Below are positions 11,415 through 24,689 of a stretch of 64,000 nt of DNA, piece by piece. The notes under the pieces are model-generated. The model searched no databases. It was not told where the DNA came from and was given only the letters and a program-made list of their open reading frames with translations. This DNA comes from Manis javanica (lineage: Eukaryota; Chordata; Mammalia; Pholidota; Manidae). The stretch is taken from NCBI RefSeq assembly GCF_040802235.1, contig NC_133162.1, positions 3,335,001 through 3,399,000 on the forward strand, written 5' to 3'. The stretch's first letter is position 1. Each line of letters begins with the position of its first letter. The position numbers and the translations under genes were made by a program.

Positions 11415-14400
11415 CTTTTATCAACATTTAACATCTCTTGGTCCAGACTTTTATACATGTTAGCACCTTAAGAACTGGTGCCATGAACGCAGTTGTATGG
11501 TTTTATGATTCTAATGTTCTTGGTCTCCTTCCTTTTTACTTGACCAGACTTATAAAGTGGCTATTTTGTTGGTTTTTTCCTAAGAGCTCTTGTTTCTGTT
11601 GTTCAAATCTATTCTTTGCGCTAACATATTTTGTACTTTTTAAATTACTACTTAACAAACCTTCTTTTTGTATAGAAGAAGCCATACAAATGGACGTGCA
11701 CTATAACGTGCTAATACCTGGCCCATTACCAGTAGCCACAATGGTATTCATGTTCTTGCCCAGGTCTTTCTCCCTAGACAAACTCAGTTAGTTTTTTTCT
11801 GATTTTCATAACTGAACTTCTGGTTTAGAATCATCCTAAGCATATTCTTGTTTCCTTCCTTTGCTTCTTTCATTCAACAATGCATGTGAAATATATTCAC
11901 GTCAGGGCGCGGGGCCCTTCTCGGTTCATTTGGCTGCCATGCGCTCTTCCATGGTAAAAGCTGCAGCGTTCCTGTTGATCTGTGTTCCTGCAGGTGGATA
12001 TTACGGCTGTTACAGCTTTTGGTTACTAAAAATAACAAAATTGTGCGTGTTTTTGCTCCTGATGCCGATCAAGTTTCCTAGAATGTCTACCTCACTATAG
12101 CAACGCTGGCTCACGGGGCAATGCTTAAATTTGAACTGACCAAATAATACCAAATTCGTTTACAATTATACCCCAGATGAGTGGGCCCTGACCCTTGATT
12201 TCTGTCCCCTTTGCCCTATAGAGCCACCCAAGCTGTCAAACCTCTTCAGGTAGAAGTAACCTTCGTGCTCTGGGCTCCGCTTACTACCTTTTTGGGATCT
12301 TTCTGTCCTTAGATTTCAGATATATTTCCTTACAATATCGACAACTTTTTCATGCATTTAAGGAGGACTGAAATGATTTATTAATTTTGGTTGTTTTCGG
12401 TGGGAGGGTTGGTCCAAATAACTTAGTATGTGATATTAGAAATAGGAGCCTCTGTTTTTTGTTGTGAATTATTTCCCATATTTACTTGAAATATTTGAGT
12501 TACTTTTCTAAGTTTTGAATGGAATGCTAAGCTTAGTTTTGGTCTTTCTTATTTTCTGAAAATGCATTAAGGCCGCACATCTTCCTCTGAGGGCGGGTTT
12601 TCATATGGAATACTCTCATTATGAAACATTTTTAATCTCAGCTCTAATGTTCTCTTACATTCATAAGTGATATGGAGGTTCTGGACTCACGTGTTTGAGG
12701 AGATTGACATTTCGGGGCCATCCTGTGCTGATGAGTTTCTGGTTTCATTGTTTTGGTCTGTGTGACTTCTACTTTTGTGGGATCTGCAGAATTTTCTATA
12801 TGCACTAAAACAGGCATATTTTTAACAGAAACATCCTAGAAGTATTTGAAAAACACGTGAGTCCTCCAAAAGCTCTCCTTGTAACTTTTCAAACAAGCTT
12901 TTAAGTTCATATTTTGATCATCTGTCCCCTTATTCATTTTTCACTCTGTGATTTTTAAAGAGGTCCCTTAGATGTCTTGGAACAAGCTAGTTTTTTTCTG
13001 TTTTTGCTCTTTGTGTTTCATATGTTCTATCTGATCTAAATATATATATTTGTGTACATTGTAATGCGTGCAATACATATACACTTTTATATATATCTAT
13101 TACAAGTATTACATGTAATACATATACACTTTTATGTATTCTGATGTTATGTTATTCCATGTATGGGAGTTTATACTATTAGCCAAAAGGACTGGACTTT
13201 TATATAATATGTAGTCCCTTGTCTTAAATGTCCTTTCTGTTTTGATGTCTTTGGTCTAACAGTAAGTTTCAGCTTCCACAAATACATGATCTCTTTCATG
13301 ATCTCTATTCCCCTATCTTCTATGCTTTGTTGAAATAATTTCAAGTTTTAGTTCCGTATTGTGATTATTTGTATTGTGCTTTACATCTTAAAAGTCATAC
13401 CATCTATGGCTATATTGTAAAAAGAATTCTTTGAAAAAGCTATTACTTTTGTTGATTTTTCTCACCATTATTTCTTAAATCTACTATCTTATTCTGTATT
13501 AGATTCATCATTTTGAATCTGTCAGCATAAATGTTCCAGTAACTTTCCTAAAAAGATTAACAAACTTTCTGAGTCATTTACACGTGGCTGATACTTAGGC
13601 TAGGTGTATAATTCTAGGTGCAAAATTCTTTTTCCTTGTCCTTGAAACATTGCTCCATTATGTCCTAGGACTTGTTTTTGCAGATCAAACAGTTGATGCC
13701 GATCTGATTTTGTTTCCTGTAGATAATCTGCCCTTTCCTCTCTGGGTATTTTAGGATGACTCTAGGAATGGGTTACTTTTCATTTTTCTTGTATAGCGCT
13801 TGGTAAGTGCTTTCAATAACACAAAGCAAAACAAAGAACTCAAGACATTTTTTCCAACCAGGGAGATTTACTTCATTAATGCCTCGTGTATTTCCTCCCC
13901 TCCAATATCTGTGTTTTCTTTTGAAAACTCTGTTAGACACTGGAGCTTACGAATCGGCCCTTGTTATCATTCCGACTTTCTGTCAAACTTTAACCACTGT
14001 TCTTTGGACTGAGATTTGGGAAACTCTCTCCATCTTCCACCTTCCTCCTTTGATATTCAGTTTTGTTTATTTATTCTTTTTATTGAGGTTTCCACCCTGG
14101 AAAGCGTAATTTAAATATTGAATCTTTAATATTAATGAATTGTATTACAGCCTATTCTGAATCAATCAACGGGCATCCTTTTCTTCTGTTTTCATCCTTA
14201 TTCTCCCCCGACCCCTGATTGGCACTGTTCTTTCGTGCTGCTTGCCTCCAGCAAATGATGATTTGTAATGATCCGTCTCATAGAGGAGATTGTAAGCCAA
14301 ACAGTACTGGTGACTGCCCAGTATTTCCTGTGTCTCGCTGGAGGTAAATGAAATTCTGCTCGGAGCAGCGCGGGCTCTGGAAGTGCCCACCGGGTGGGTG

Positions 14401-14480
14401 GGCCTTGCTGGGGGTTCTTCAGAGAGAAGATTTAAAATAGTATCCAGGCTGACCATCCATGACCATCAATTTACTCTTCC
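11415..14480 (-). mobile_element. Long degraded L1 5' half (ORF2 start, ORF1 side), antisense
   Basis: The + strand is T-rich, and blocks follow antisense L1 in order. 'cctaagagctcttgtttctg' at about 11580 corresponds to the 'accagctcttggttttgttg' stretch. 'tgtagtcccttgtcttaaat' at about 13211 corresponds to 'taatgtccctctttgtctct'. Sequence at about 13590-13760 ('ataattctaggtgcaaaatt', 'aacattgctccattatgtcc', 'gataatctgccctttcctct') matches the antisense of an L1-associated upstream region. The left-to-right order fits one antisense element. Identity is low, the ends are uncertain, and 11800-13000 is recognised only by composition. Confidence 0.5.
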
Positions 14481-15599
14481 GTTCTCGGAGCATTATGGGG
14501 TTCTCCTGGGAAACTGACTTCCATGGAGGCTTTTTTTCATCTATTTGGAATTGCTGGTACTTTAATATATTGGGATTTGCCATTGATTAATTTCCATGTG
14601 CTCTGTATTTTCCAGAATTTCCTTCCTGTTTTGATCTATTGATAGGTGTACTTTTCTTCCAGTTCTATAATAATGGATTAAAAAAAAAAGATCCCTTCAG
14701 TGATTTTTCAGCAGAGTTTGGGGAGGATGAGAAAATAATACGTCCTCAGTCGGCCACAGTAATCAGAATCCTGTTCTCCTTTTAAATAAACAGCATCTTT
14801 TCTCTTAGTAAATCAGAAACAAAAAACAAAACTTTAAGACATATTCCCCTTATACTCTGTGTCATACTTTATTTTATCTTTTAAAGGAAAACAATTGAAT
14901 TTTTGCATCCTTTTCTATTTCATTATGTATTTTCATTTTTTCCTAAATTATGCCTATAAATTGGGCAATTTAATTTTTTATTGTTTTCCTCTCCCTTCCA
15001 TTCTTAATTTTCCATGAGCTGCTGTGTGGTTTCATCCTCCTTCCTTATGTTTGTGACGATGGTGATGAACAGGTGTGTGCTAAGTACCATGGTCTTGAAA
15101 GTTGGGCTGGGTGTTTGACCTCCTTCATAATGTGTGTGCATGTGTGCATGGATGTGTGTTTGAAAGCTTTTAAGACAGAACAGTTTTCTTGGTGCCTACA
15201 CCACAAAATTTGACAATGTAATAGATTTTTAAGTCATTCTTGCATAAAACTTTTTCTTGTATGCTTAAGACAAATGGGTTAATTCTCACAGAAAAGCAAA
15301 GTTATTGTTTTATTTTGTGAGCCAAAGTAGCATGAAATTCTAGCTTTTTTTTTTGTAAAGATGATTTTACCAAACCTCAGGTTAGCAACAAGTGATCAGA
15401 AGTATGTATCTTTATCAGGGAATCTTGATAAGGTGACACTGTCTCTAGATGATGATGTCGAAGTATTAAAAGTGTATTTAGATCAATGCTTCTGTGTCTC
15501 GGATGCTGGAGAAAATTCCAGAACCCTGCAGAGGAGCGCTAGCCTAAGTTGATGTCACCAACCACTGCAGGCTCTCAAAACCTCATGTCAAGAGAGTGT
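14481..15599. other. Unassigned AT-rich DNA between two antisense L1 relics
   Basis: It is T-rich on the + strand like its neighbours and could be more decayed L1, but no block is convincing. A 63-residue + frame at 15361-15552 has no family motif. Confidence 0.35.
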
Positions 15600-16765
15600 G
15601 TCTCTTTTGACTGTCCCAAACTACAGTTTAAAATGTTCTCACTTTTCTAAAATTGTCTTTTTCTTATTGACTAGTAAAATCACTACATATTAAGAATATT
15701 AGCCCTTGATCATATTATTAGCAATCTTTTTCCAGACATGTTTGCCTCTTATTTAAAAAAAATATTTTAAATCATCACAGCAATTCTTATTTTCGCTATG
15801 ATTTCTTCCCCCATAATTTTCATGTTTTCTCATTCATTTGTTTCTTCAAAGAGACAGACAGTTCTCCCCTCACAGAATGTATAGCCTAAAAATATTTAAA
15901 AAGCCTTATTTTAAAATTTTTGCATATTTACTTTTTATTTACAGGGTTATTTATAGCCATCCAGAATTTACTGTGTTGTATCATATGGGCTGCGCTGATA
16001 ACTCATGTCAGTTTTTTTTAACACATGGGCATTTTGCCTAACTATGTCTGTTTATATGCACAGCCCTTTCCCATGCTTTGTAATTCTCTCTTTTAAATAA
16101 AAAAACTCACTAGTTAAATGAGATTTTTTTTCTTGACAGGGAAGTTTCTCCATGTTGCTCTCTGCACCCCTTCCCCAACAATTCACTAGCTGTTCTTTGT
16201 TATTTCTTTTTCATATAAATTTTGGAATGATTCTGTCAGGGGCCTGGCAATACCCACTGGAATTGTGATTGTATTTTCATTCCTCTTTTAAATCAATTGG
16301 GAAAAATGCTCATCTTTACTCTATCCAGTCTTCCTATCAATGAACATGATATATTTCTGTAAAATGTTTTAATGTCTCTCAGGAAATATTTGTGGTTTTC
16401 CTGTTGCAAATTCTGTGCAGTTTTTTGTTAGGATTCATCCTTGTATTTTATGTTCTTTTTTGCTGTTGTACAAGTCATTTTTGCCCAATCTGTTTTCTAA
16501 GTTAAGAATTAATTTTTCTACATTTAACTTCTTTCTGGCTACTTTACTTAATAGTTAAATTAATTCTAACGTTTTCTATGTATGTGGTATATTACTTGCA
16601 AAGAATGACTTTGTCATTTATGTTTTTATTATTTCACATGTCACTAAATTCTATTGGAACAATGTTAAACAGTCATAGTGACATAGACATTTTTTCCTCG
16701 TTTCTAATTTTAACAGGAACAAAGTTAATATTTTTGCATAGCTTCACTTTAATCATCTAAAATGA
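15600..16765 (-). mobile_element. L1 ORF2 3' half, antisense relic
   Basis: Blocks follow antisense L1 ORF2. 'tattagcccttgatcatatt' then 'gcaatctttttccagacat' near 15700 correspond to 'ttaatcctttgtctgttata' and 'gcaaatattttctcccagt'. 'cttcctatcaatgaacatga' at about 16329 corresponds to 'gtcttccaatccatgaacat'. 'ttttttgttaggattcatcc' and the stretch to 16750 correspond to the region upstream in ORF2. Both strands are full of stops, so this is a dead relic. It lies in the same orientation as the relic at 11415-14480, but the two are separated by about 1.1 kb. Confidence 0.75.
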
Positions 16766-19429
16766 TGACTTACATATCCACCTGGTTCACATGGTTAAGA
16801 AGCAGAAATAGTGGAATGACTGTAAAACACAATATATGTAAGTCCTAAGATAGACTAAACCCCACCCATTTCCTATTTGTTTGGGTAAACTAAAGATTAA
16901 TATTGACTCCTGAGATGGGGTTCTTTCTTTCTGTTAACTGTTTGCTGACAATGGGGAGTCATTCTTAGACAAGCATAGCAAACAGGCTCAGGAGCCAGAA
17001 AAGCTTGTTAAAATACCGTCTGCTCTTACTGTCCAAATTCGAGTCCACCTTGGACTCCAAGCCAGATCATCTTTGGGGTGCATCTTCTCCTTGGTGGGTA
17101 ACAACCCAAGGAGTTACTTGGGGTCTTATCTCGTGTTCATTTCTGCAGAGCAGTTTTTGTCTTTGACCTAAGGCTGGGAGACGGCAGTTGAGCAGGGCTG
17201 AATCCACTGTCACCGCCCTCTTTCATGCTGGGGGATCTTGCAAGGAGATCCACTTGGATGTGTCTGACCTTCCCTGTTTAATTTCATTAGTGGACATATC
17301 ATGCGTGGGTAGATGCTACCCTGCCCCACCGGGTGGACTACCACACTGGAGGTGGGTAGAGTGTTATATTCTCCAGGGACCCACCCACACCTGGAATCAC
17401 CCACAGGCAGCTGAATGGACTTTCCCAGAACTGTCTGCAACTTCGCCTATGATTAGGCTTCTAAGCCACTTGTTACATTGCTTTGCTCTTCTTAATGCAA
17501 TTTTTTAGCAACTCAACATATTTGTTCTTGAGCAATTTAGACACCAGTCTATGTTTGTAAAGAAAATATTCCCAGAGAAAGTCCCTGGAGAAGCATCTAG
17601 TTTGTGACCATTTCATGATAAAATGGGGACAGTGGCCATCAGTGGCTCATGCATTTACTTCCCTGCCACCTTTGCAATCTCATCTGATGCCACTTTCCCT
17701 GTTGGTCAGCGGGCTGCTCCTCTGCTTAAAAATGAGGACCAAGCTCCCCAGCTTCTTGGCTGAGCCAGTAAAGTTAGCAACAATAAAAAGAAACAATGCA
17801 TAATGTTCATTATACTGCCGTGTGGGGAGTATGTTGAAGACTGGGGCCCTAAATGGTTTTTAATCCCAGGACGCACTGATTGTGATAATAGGAGAGAGGC
17901 GAATGGCTGTCGGTTATAAAGTCATTGCAAATATGAGCAGAATAAAAAATGGTTAAAGGGATCTTGTTAGAGATTCTGTTTATTCCATGAGGATTTGAGG
18001 AAAGCAAAGAAGCAATGATTCTGTTGGGACTTGTTCTTGAAAGATTACCTTTTATGTAGGTAAGTCAAAAGGTTAGAGAAGTAAACAGAATTTAAATATA
18101 GCCAGTTTTAGTAATTTTTCTATTGTTTGACATAACATAATAAAAAACAACCTGTGGTACCTAGCCAAGGACGAAGAATTCTTATGATATAAACACTGTA
18201 AAATCTTGCTAAGGCTTGTCTATAAAATATCATTTTGATTTTGGGTCTAGAGAAGTGCTATAGATCTCAAATTACAATAAATCTCAAAAAGTCCAATAGT
18301 GATTTCCTCCAGCTTGTGGCTGTAATGGACAACATTGCTCCATCTTATGATGCTTTGATTAAGGAATTGGGGGAGAGGGTGGCAGTGATTCTGGACTTTA
18401 TTTTGGCACCTTGAAGAGCTCAATGTTACCACAATTATTGGTTTTCTGAAATATGTCCCTATGCATTATTCTGATCAGATTACTCGCATTGCACAATTCT
18501 CTGGTGACTAACGGGACAATAGCACAAAATAAATCTCTCTCTGAAATTTAATCTCCTTGTCTGTACACTGTTAAGAAGAACATCTACAGTCCTCCGATAA
18601 GGAGTTGTATATCTTCTGTAACTGAAGTGGGGTTTGTTCTTTAATTATCTGTAATGGAAATTCACAAACAGGCAAATGACCCCATCGCTGATGTTTACAT
18701 TAGGAACAACGGGTTGAAACATAGCTGATGTTCTCAAAGCCCATGTGATGAAATTCTAATTTCTTTTGTAAAAATGCCACAGTAATTTGAGTTGGGTGGT
18801 TTACCCAAAGCAATAACCTTTCACCTCCAAGAACTTTCTTGTCTAATGCTTTTGAAAACCTTCTTCCGGAGTGAGGAGTGGCCACATATGTGGAACGGTC
18901 CCTTGTAGGTTTGCCCCTTTTCCCTGAAGCTCTGTGAGACCCCCCTCCCTCCAGGGGATGAGCAGACCCGCCTTTAGCTGTAGAATTTCTCCCAGGGAGC
19001 ATAGAGCGTGCTGAGCAGGAAATCATGAAATCCTTGTGGTGTGAGAAGTGCCTGCTTCTTGCTCTTTTAGCCATGGGGCATGTTCATCTTGCAAATGAAT
19101 GATGGCGGGGAGACGTCCGTCCACCAGATACCCCACAAAGGCAGAACCTGGGCTTGGAGCCGAAGCCCCTCCTCGAGGCAGTATTTCACCAGGACCCTCT
19201 CTCTATAGCCAGAAAAAAAATGCCATGGGGCATATTCAGGCATCACACCAGGAGTTCAGCTCTGACTATCCCTTGTTTGTGAGGAAACATCCCATCTTGA
19301 AGTCACTTTTTCCTCTCTTTCTAGAAATCCTATTGTCAGAACACTGCCTGCCCTTCTGATTTGGGCGTGTGCCTCTTGGGGCCGACTCACATCCTGGGGA
19401 AGGATCCAGGAAATGTTTATTCTTTATTT
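16766..19429. other. Unassigned DNA, possibly including an unrecognised LTR
   Basis: I recognise no gene. The stretch 16900-17170 has an LTR-like mix of pyrimidine runs and short direct and inverted repeats ('ccttggtgggtaacaaccca' then 'aggagttacttgg'), but I cannot place it in a family. The antisense frame 18700-19074 (124 residues, Arg/Ser-rich) has no recognisable domain. Confidence 0.35.
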
Positions 19430-19835
19430 CAAAATTAGTTTTAAAAAAAAATTGCAAAAGAAAGACATGGTCATTATTAAAGGAAGCCAAGAGTACAAAA
19501 TGTGTTAAATTAAAACAACCCCCACCCCTGCCCTGCCAGCAGCCCCTTTGTCCCTGGCCCTCCGTCTTGCCCCAGAGCCGCCCAGAGCTCTCCCTGTCCT
19601 CTCCCGGGCATCTGCTGGGCACATGCACAGAGGAACCCCATTCACATCCTGACGTGGGACTCACTTCGTTTTACCTAATGTATCTTGGATATTTAAAAAA
19701 ATTTATATACATAAATTCAAGCCAATGAAAATTAACCTGCTTAGTACTCCAGAAACTGACTTGTCCTCCAATAATAGACGTTGAGGTTGTTCCCCATTTT
19801 CCATTATTATACAAAAGGGAGACAATAAAAAGGGT
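19430..19835 (-). mobile_element. Old L1 (L1M) 3' end, antisense
   Basis: After an A-rich start, the blocks 'acttgtcctccaataataga' then 'cgttgaggttgttcccca' and 'ttttccattattatacaaa' match the antisense L1M 3' region ('ccagtcccctattgatggac', 'atttaggttgtttccaattt', 'ttcgctattacaaa'). The C-rich stretch at 19520-19600 fits the upstream part of the same 3' UTR. Confidence 0.65.
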
Positions 19836-19844
19836 CCTGCTTTA

Positions 19845-20045
19845 GAGCTCAAGTTGTGATCCAGAAGAGACTCATTTCAAATCCTAACTTTCCCACTTAC
19901 CAACTTCCCTACTTCCTCCCTCTGGGATGGTTTCCTCACCTGTAAAGTTGGAATTAAAGCAAACTATGCCATGTATTCATTGAGAGAATTCAAGTAATGC
20001 ACAGAGACGGGAGCCCAGGGCTTTGCATACAGAAAGCTTTCTCTG
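19845..20045 (+). mobile_element. MIR SINE, sense
   Basis: Blocks follow the MIR consensus in order: 'ttcaaatcctaactttccca' for 'ttcgaatcccggctctgcca', then 'cttaccaacttccctacttc', 'tttcctcacctgtaaagttg' for 'tttcctcatctgtaaaatgg', and an end near 'gggctttgcatacagaaa'. This is the central conserved core of MIR with normal decay. Confidence 0.8.
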
Positions 20046-20067
20046 TGTTTTGTCTGGAGTAAACACT

Positions 20068-20145
20068 CCCCTGTGAGTGTGAGTGTGTGAGTGTGAGGCA
20101 GAGGGAGAGAGATCGAGGAGAGAGACCCGGAGGAGAGGGAGAGCC
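20068..20145. repeat. GTGAGT / GA-rich low-complexity tract
   Basis: 'gtgagtgtgagtgtgtgag' runs into a GA-rich stretch (gagggagagagatcgagg and on). It is a purine-rich simple repeat directly downstream of the MIR, where the decayed A-rich SINE tail may have seeded it. Confidence 0.8.
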
Positions 20146-22375
20146 TGTCTAATAGTTAGAAAGATTGAATTTTATTTCAGTTTTCTTCGGTTGCTTCCAT
20201 AACTTTAAACAAATTGATTACATTTTTATTTTTTGATTGCTTAATCTCAAATAGTACTGATTTTCCCCAACCTATGAAAGATGGAAAATCTGTGGCCTTA
20301 TATTTTCTTTTCCTTCCCCATCTCTGGATTTTTATTATCATTTTAATACAGCTGATTTAAAAAAAAACAATATTTACTTTCTGCTTTTTCCCCATAATTC
20401 TTGCAATGGCTTTACGTCTTGATTCCACATTTAAATACATCATCCTCATTCCTGATTTCCTCATTTCTTTTTCTAGATTGTGTTGAGCTTTTTTTTTTCT
20501 TCTCTGTGAAGGGCTCATGTCTGCTGTCGTTGAGGATACGTTTTCTATTTACTGCAGACACTAGCAAATTGGCTGGGTCTTCTTTTTCCTCCAAAACATT
20601 GGGGAACAATGTTTCTGCAAGTGTGGTATCTTTTGGGCCCCCTGCCTCAGAATTGTCAGAAATATGTGTTGAATGTGCAGCTTCCTAGCCAGCGATTTCA
20701 GCCTAGTGGTTCAGAAGTTCTCAAGGTGGGCTAAAGGGCTCCGTCCCTTAAAGAGTCACCCTAAGCCACTCCTTTGCAGCGAAGCTTCAAGAACCAGCCT
20801 TGCCCGGGTTGTTCCGGGGCTCTTGGCTCCCAATCGCGGGCCAAGTCCTAGGCTGCCAGGCATTTACCTCTGTTAGGCGGCTTCCTTGTTCTGCTTTACT
20901 GTCCCTTAAAAGAACCTTAAGGGATTTAAAAAATCCTTGAAATTCAGTCGTTTCCTTTGAATATTTCCTAGTGTTTTTCATTGTGTGTCATTTTCTCCCT
21001 GGCTTTGGGCATCAGGCGTCCTTTACTTTAGGGAAGTGTTTCTTCCACGAGATGTTGGAATGATGTCGTTTTCTGCTTTGTGTCCCTCCTCTGGGACCTG
21101 CCCCACAGCTGCTCTTTCTCTTGTTTCAACTGATTTTTTTTTCACAAAATTTAACAGTTGCTGAACTTCCTTCATTGCTTGCTTCCTTCTTGCCTTGTCC
21201 CCGCATGTCACATAAGGTGTGAGCTGGTGGCTCCTCACCGCTTATTTCTAGGTCCTGGAACACATCTGCACAGAGGCAAAACTCAATCATTCACAGATTT
21301 TTAGAATGAACAAATGCATGCCTACGTGAGTGAGTGAACGAGGCAGTCACTCTGTTAGAACGAACTGAACTTGAGTTGGAGCCCCGTGCCCGCCGCTCAT
21401 GTCTGTCACCTTCTCCTTATGACCTTTCCTTTTCCCCTTCATTTTATGGAATTTTCCACCGGTGTGTCCACGGTCCTAGCCCTTCAGCATGGTCTGTCCA
21501 AATTCCTGCTGCTTTAGTTGAGGTTTTCACTTCTGAACAGTTTTGTAGTCTTAAATTATATCCCCCTTTTATTCTTTGTTTTTAAATGTTCTTTCTTTTT
21601 CACCTTTACAGTTCTTTGCAAAGCTTTTTCTTCCAATTTCCATTTTCTAATACATCTATCTGAGAATGCCTTTAGGATTTACTTCCTGTTTTTGGAGAAA
21701 TTCTTTGAAAGCACATCCTTTGCTGGCCTTTTTCAGATACGTTCCACCTTCCACTCCGGTCATTTCTTTGTCAGATCCTTGTTGAAGGAGACGGCTCCCC
21801 TCTGAACGGGGACAATCCTGTCGGGCCCTGCTGTTTGCCCGCACATGATCTGACACAGCACAGAGCGAGTTAGTGAGCTCTGTGCTCTGTTTCCCGCCTG
21901 CTTTGCTACGCCTCCCTTCAGCAAGCCTCGCAATGGCTCACGGTAAGCTCGTGTGAATATACTGCATGTTGTTCTGTTGTTTAATCAGTGTTAACTCATC
22001 TCTGATAAGCAGTTGCAACACCGGTCACTTATCCTATCTCGATTCCAGGCTTTCTCCAGGGTGACACTCAAACGCAGGTATTGCGCCCCAGAGTACCCAT
22101 CCTCAGCCCTACCTTCCTTGCATTCTGCTTCGTCCTACATGAAGTCCGATTGGCTATTGGTCTGGATCCAGTGAGGGAATTATGCCTAGTTCAAATGCAC
22201 CTCTTGCTAAATCCATATGTTCCTGAGTGGTTCTTATATGATTTTGCTAAAATTGGAAAGAAGTTACAACCAGCACGAGCATAGTATTTGTAATGATTTG
22301 TTTGGAGTGACTTGCTGGTATCTCAGGATTCAGCAAATGTTGATAATTTGTGAGTAACTGCTGGAGGCAGGGAAA
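20146..22375. other. Unassigned T-rich to mixed DNA
   Basis: T runs at 20491-20500 and pyrimidine-rich stretches occur throughout. The composition hints at decayed antisense LINE sequence in 20160-20600, but no block is clear. I recognise no gene. Confidence 0.35.
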
Positions 22376-22500
22376 TCTAACATTTAATGCATACCTACTA
22401 GGTGGTGATTGCTTTACATCTGTTATTATTCAATTTAATTTTTGCAGCAGCCCTGCTAGCTGTGTATTGTCATCTCCATTTTGTGCTCCAGGAAGCGGGC
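22376..22500 (-). mobile_element. MIR SINE, antisense
   Basis: 'catacctactaggtggtgat' then 'tgctttacatctgttattat', 'tcaatttaatttttgcagca' and 'catctccattttgtgctcca' follow the reverse complement of MIR ('gctttacatgtattatctca', 'tttaatcctcacaacaa', 'ccattttacagatg'). Confidence 0.7.
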
Positions 22501-23286
22501 TGGGGGCTGCATCCCTACTGGTCCTGGTTCTAAATCCAGGATGGGTGCCATTGCACCCTGAGGTCCGAGACATCTCCCTTACCATTTCTTGCCCTGCTTG
22601 GCAACATTTGGCCTTATCTTGCTCTAAGTGAATGAAAGAGTTGCCGTGTGTTCTTATTCACAAATATTTTAACACAGGCCATCTGCGGAGCTTTCCTATG
22701 TTTAAGGGCAAGAGACAGAAAGATGAAGGTAGCAGTTAAAACAGGTAGTGTGTCCCCACTGCCGGATCCACAGTAGTTAAAGTTGCTGGGCTGTGGGGAC
22801 CACTGAGGAGGGGTGGGGGCAGCCCATTCTACCTGCTTTCGTGTCGCCCACAGGCTGCGTCATGATTTCTATGGGCCTTGCAAGACTGTTACCTCCCCTG
22901 ACTCTCGCCTCCACAACATGCGGACAGACGGCTGCAGGTTCCGGGTGTTCAGTAAATGCTGATTGCATCCAGTAGTGAATCAGTGATTGGTAAACTCAGC
23001 AGAGGCTCTGCATGCACAATGTACACCTTTGAAGGCTCACTTAGTCTCTTGTAATTCTACCCCCCTTAACTCCACAGTTACTGACTTATTCCTTTTGCTT
23101 AAGACTTAGATCCAGGTGTCCGTCAGAGACGCGGTGCTCTGGCTCCTGAGAAGAACTGATGCTCTGGGGAAAGGAAAGATCTAAAACCTACTTTGTTATT
23201 TGTTTCTCATGTATCACATACTTCCCCCGAGAAAACTTTGACTTAGGAAGAGTTATGGCAGGAGAAAGTGTTGCAGGAGGGAGGGA
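22501..23286. other. Unassigned DNA
   Basis: 'gtgttcagtaaatgctgatt' at about 22947 resembles the sense L2/MIR 3' end ('gctcaataaatgttgattga'), but the flanking match is too weak for a separate call. Nothing else is recognised. Confidence 0.35.
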
Positions 23287-23808
23287 AATTATAGTAGGTG
23301 GTGCCCTCTAAATCCCCAGACATGTCCCCGTTCCTGTCCCTGGAACTGTGAATATGTTATGGGACATGCTGAGGGGGAATTAAGGTTTGCAGATGGAATT
23401 AAGGTTACAAATTCCTTACATAAGAAGCTATCCTCAGCTCAGGGAGAGGATCCAGGATTCTCCAGGCGGGCCCAGTGTAAGCACATGGGTTCCTACACGT
23501 GGCAGAGAGAAGAGCTGCTCAGAAGCACGTAATGTGAGAAGGACTCAGCTGACGGTTGCTGGCCCCGAAGATGGAAAAAGGGCCCACGAGCCAAGGAATG
23601 AAGGTGGCCTGGAGAAGCTGGAAACGGCCAGGAAACGGGTTCCACCTGGACCGTCCAGGAGGAGCTCAGCCCTGCCGATGCCTTGATTTTAGTCCATTGA
23701 GACCTGCGTTAGATTCCCCAACTATGGAACTGCAAAGCAATACATTTGTGTTGTTTTAGGCCATTAAGTTTGTGTAATTCACTATAGCAGCAATAGGAAA
23801 CCAATATG
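23287..23808 (+). mobile_element. MLT1-type (ERVL-MaLR) LTR, sense
   Basis: The sequence runs through the MLT1 LTR pattern in order: 'gtgaatatgttatgggacat', 'tttgcagatggaattaaggt', 'gtaagcacatgggttccta', 'ggttgctggccccgaagatg', 'gagccaaggaatgaaggtgg', 'cctgccgatgccttgatttt', 'tttgtgttgttttaggccat' and 'gcagcaataggaaaccaata'. It is about 520 bp and close to full length. I see no internal region or partner LTR beside it, so it is probably a solo LTR. The LTR holds no coding sequence. The 99-residue frame inside it is chance. Confidence 0.88.
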
Positions 23809-24504
23809 TAAGTGGACAGAGTTTGAAAAAGCTGGGATTGCTCACCCTCACTTCACCGTCTGGGCGAAGACGGTTGATATCCTCTCTCTGCTGGCCCGGT
23901 TGTGAGTGAATCGTCTGGCTTTCCTCTGGGTCTAGGACGGCTTCTCAGTTGGTCTCCTGAGCTCTCCTGCCTGCTGGGAGTTGAGAACATCAAATGTGCA
24001 ACCTTGGTAGATGAATCCTCTGAGAAGACGGGGAGAAACACAGGGTGGTCTGTTGGTGACTCTTTTGTCTCGAGTAAAATCACCCAAGGACTGTTTGGAC
24101 GCGTTGGACAAGCAGTCGTTGGATAAGGATTGAGAAAACGCCTCCTTTGGCCCTCTGTTTGAGAGTCTGCCGGCGTTTTAAAATCTCCTCTGAATGTGGA
24201 ACACATTTTGTTTAAATTCCTGACATAGTTGCCAAGGTGTATTTGCATTTTTGTTATGCTTTCAAAATTTCTTCTGGACCAGCTAGTAATGACAGCCTCT
24301 GGTGGAAAGTGCACGGACCCTCATGCACCCGTGCCCTTGTGTGTATGCACTCCCATGTGTGGGCACACAGAGTTCTACCAGCTTCCCATCACTCCATTCA
24401 GCAACTGATGAACTGGGTGGATGCTCAGACATGTTTGCATGTGATTGGTAATTTACTTGACTCAGAGTGGCATGCTATACTTTTCAAAAGGCAAACATTT
24501 TTAG
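23809..24504. other. Unassigned DNA
   Basis: I see no repeat family or gene. The antisense frame at 23853-24314 (153 residues) has no family motif and overlaps a + strand frame, so I read it as chance. Confidence 0.35.
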
Positions 24505-24665
24505 TAATTATGTGCTAGGTGAAGTGCTAATAAAGTTACATTTGTCATCTCAGTTAATCCTTAAATTGTTAGAATAGATAATGTCACTACACCCACTTTA
24601 TAGATGGGAAAGTAGGACAGAGTCTAAGTAAGGTTATATAGCTTGAGTGCTGCAGGTCTGATACC
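24505..24665 (-). mobile_element. MIR SINE, antisense
   Basis: 'tgtgctaggtgaagtgctaa' then 'catctcagttaatccttaaa', 'cactttatagatgggaaagt' and 'taaggttatatagcttgagt' follow reverse-complement MIR ('tctcatttaatcctcacaac', 'cattttacagatgaggaaac', 'ggtcacacagctagt'). Confidence 0.85.
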
Positions 24666-24689
24666 CCAACATCGGTCAGAGTGACTTCA

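Noticed and set aside
11415-16765. One continuous antisense L1 of about 5.3 kb
   Set aside because: The left relic is the 5' half and the right relic the 3' half of the element. In antisense orientation the 3' half should lie on the left, so these must be separate insertions or a rearrangement.
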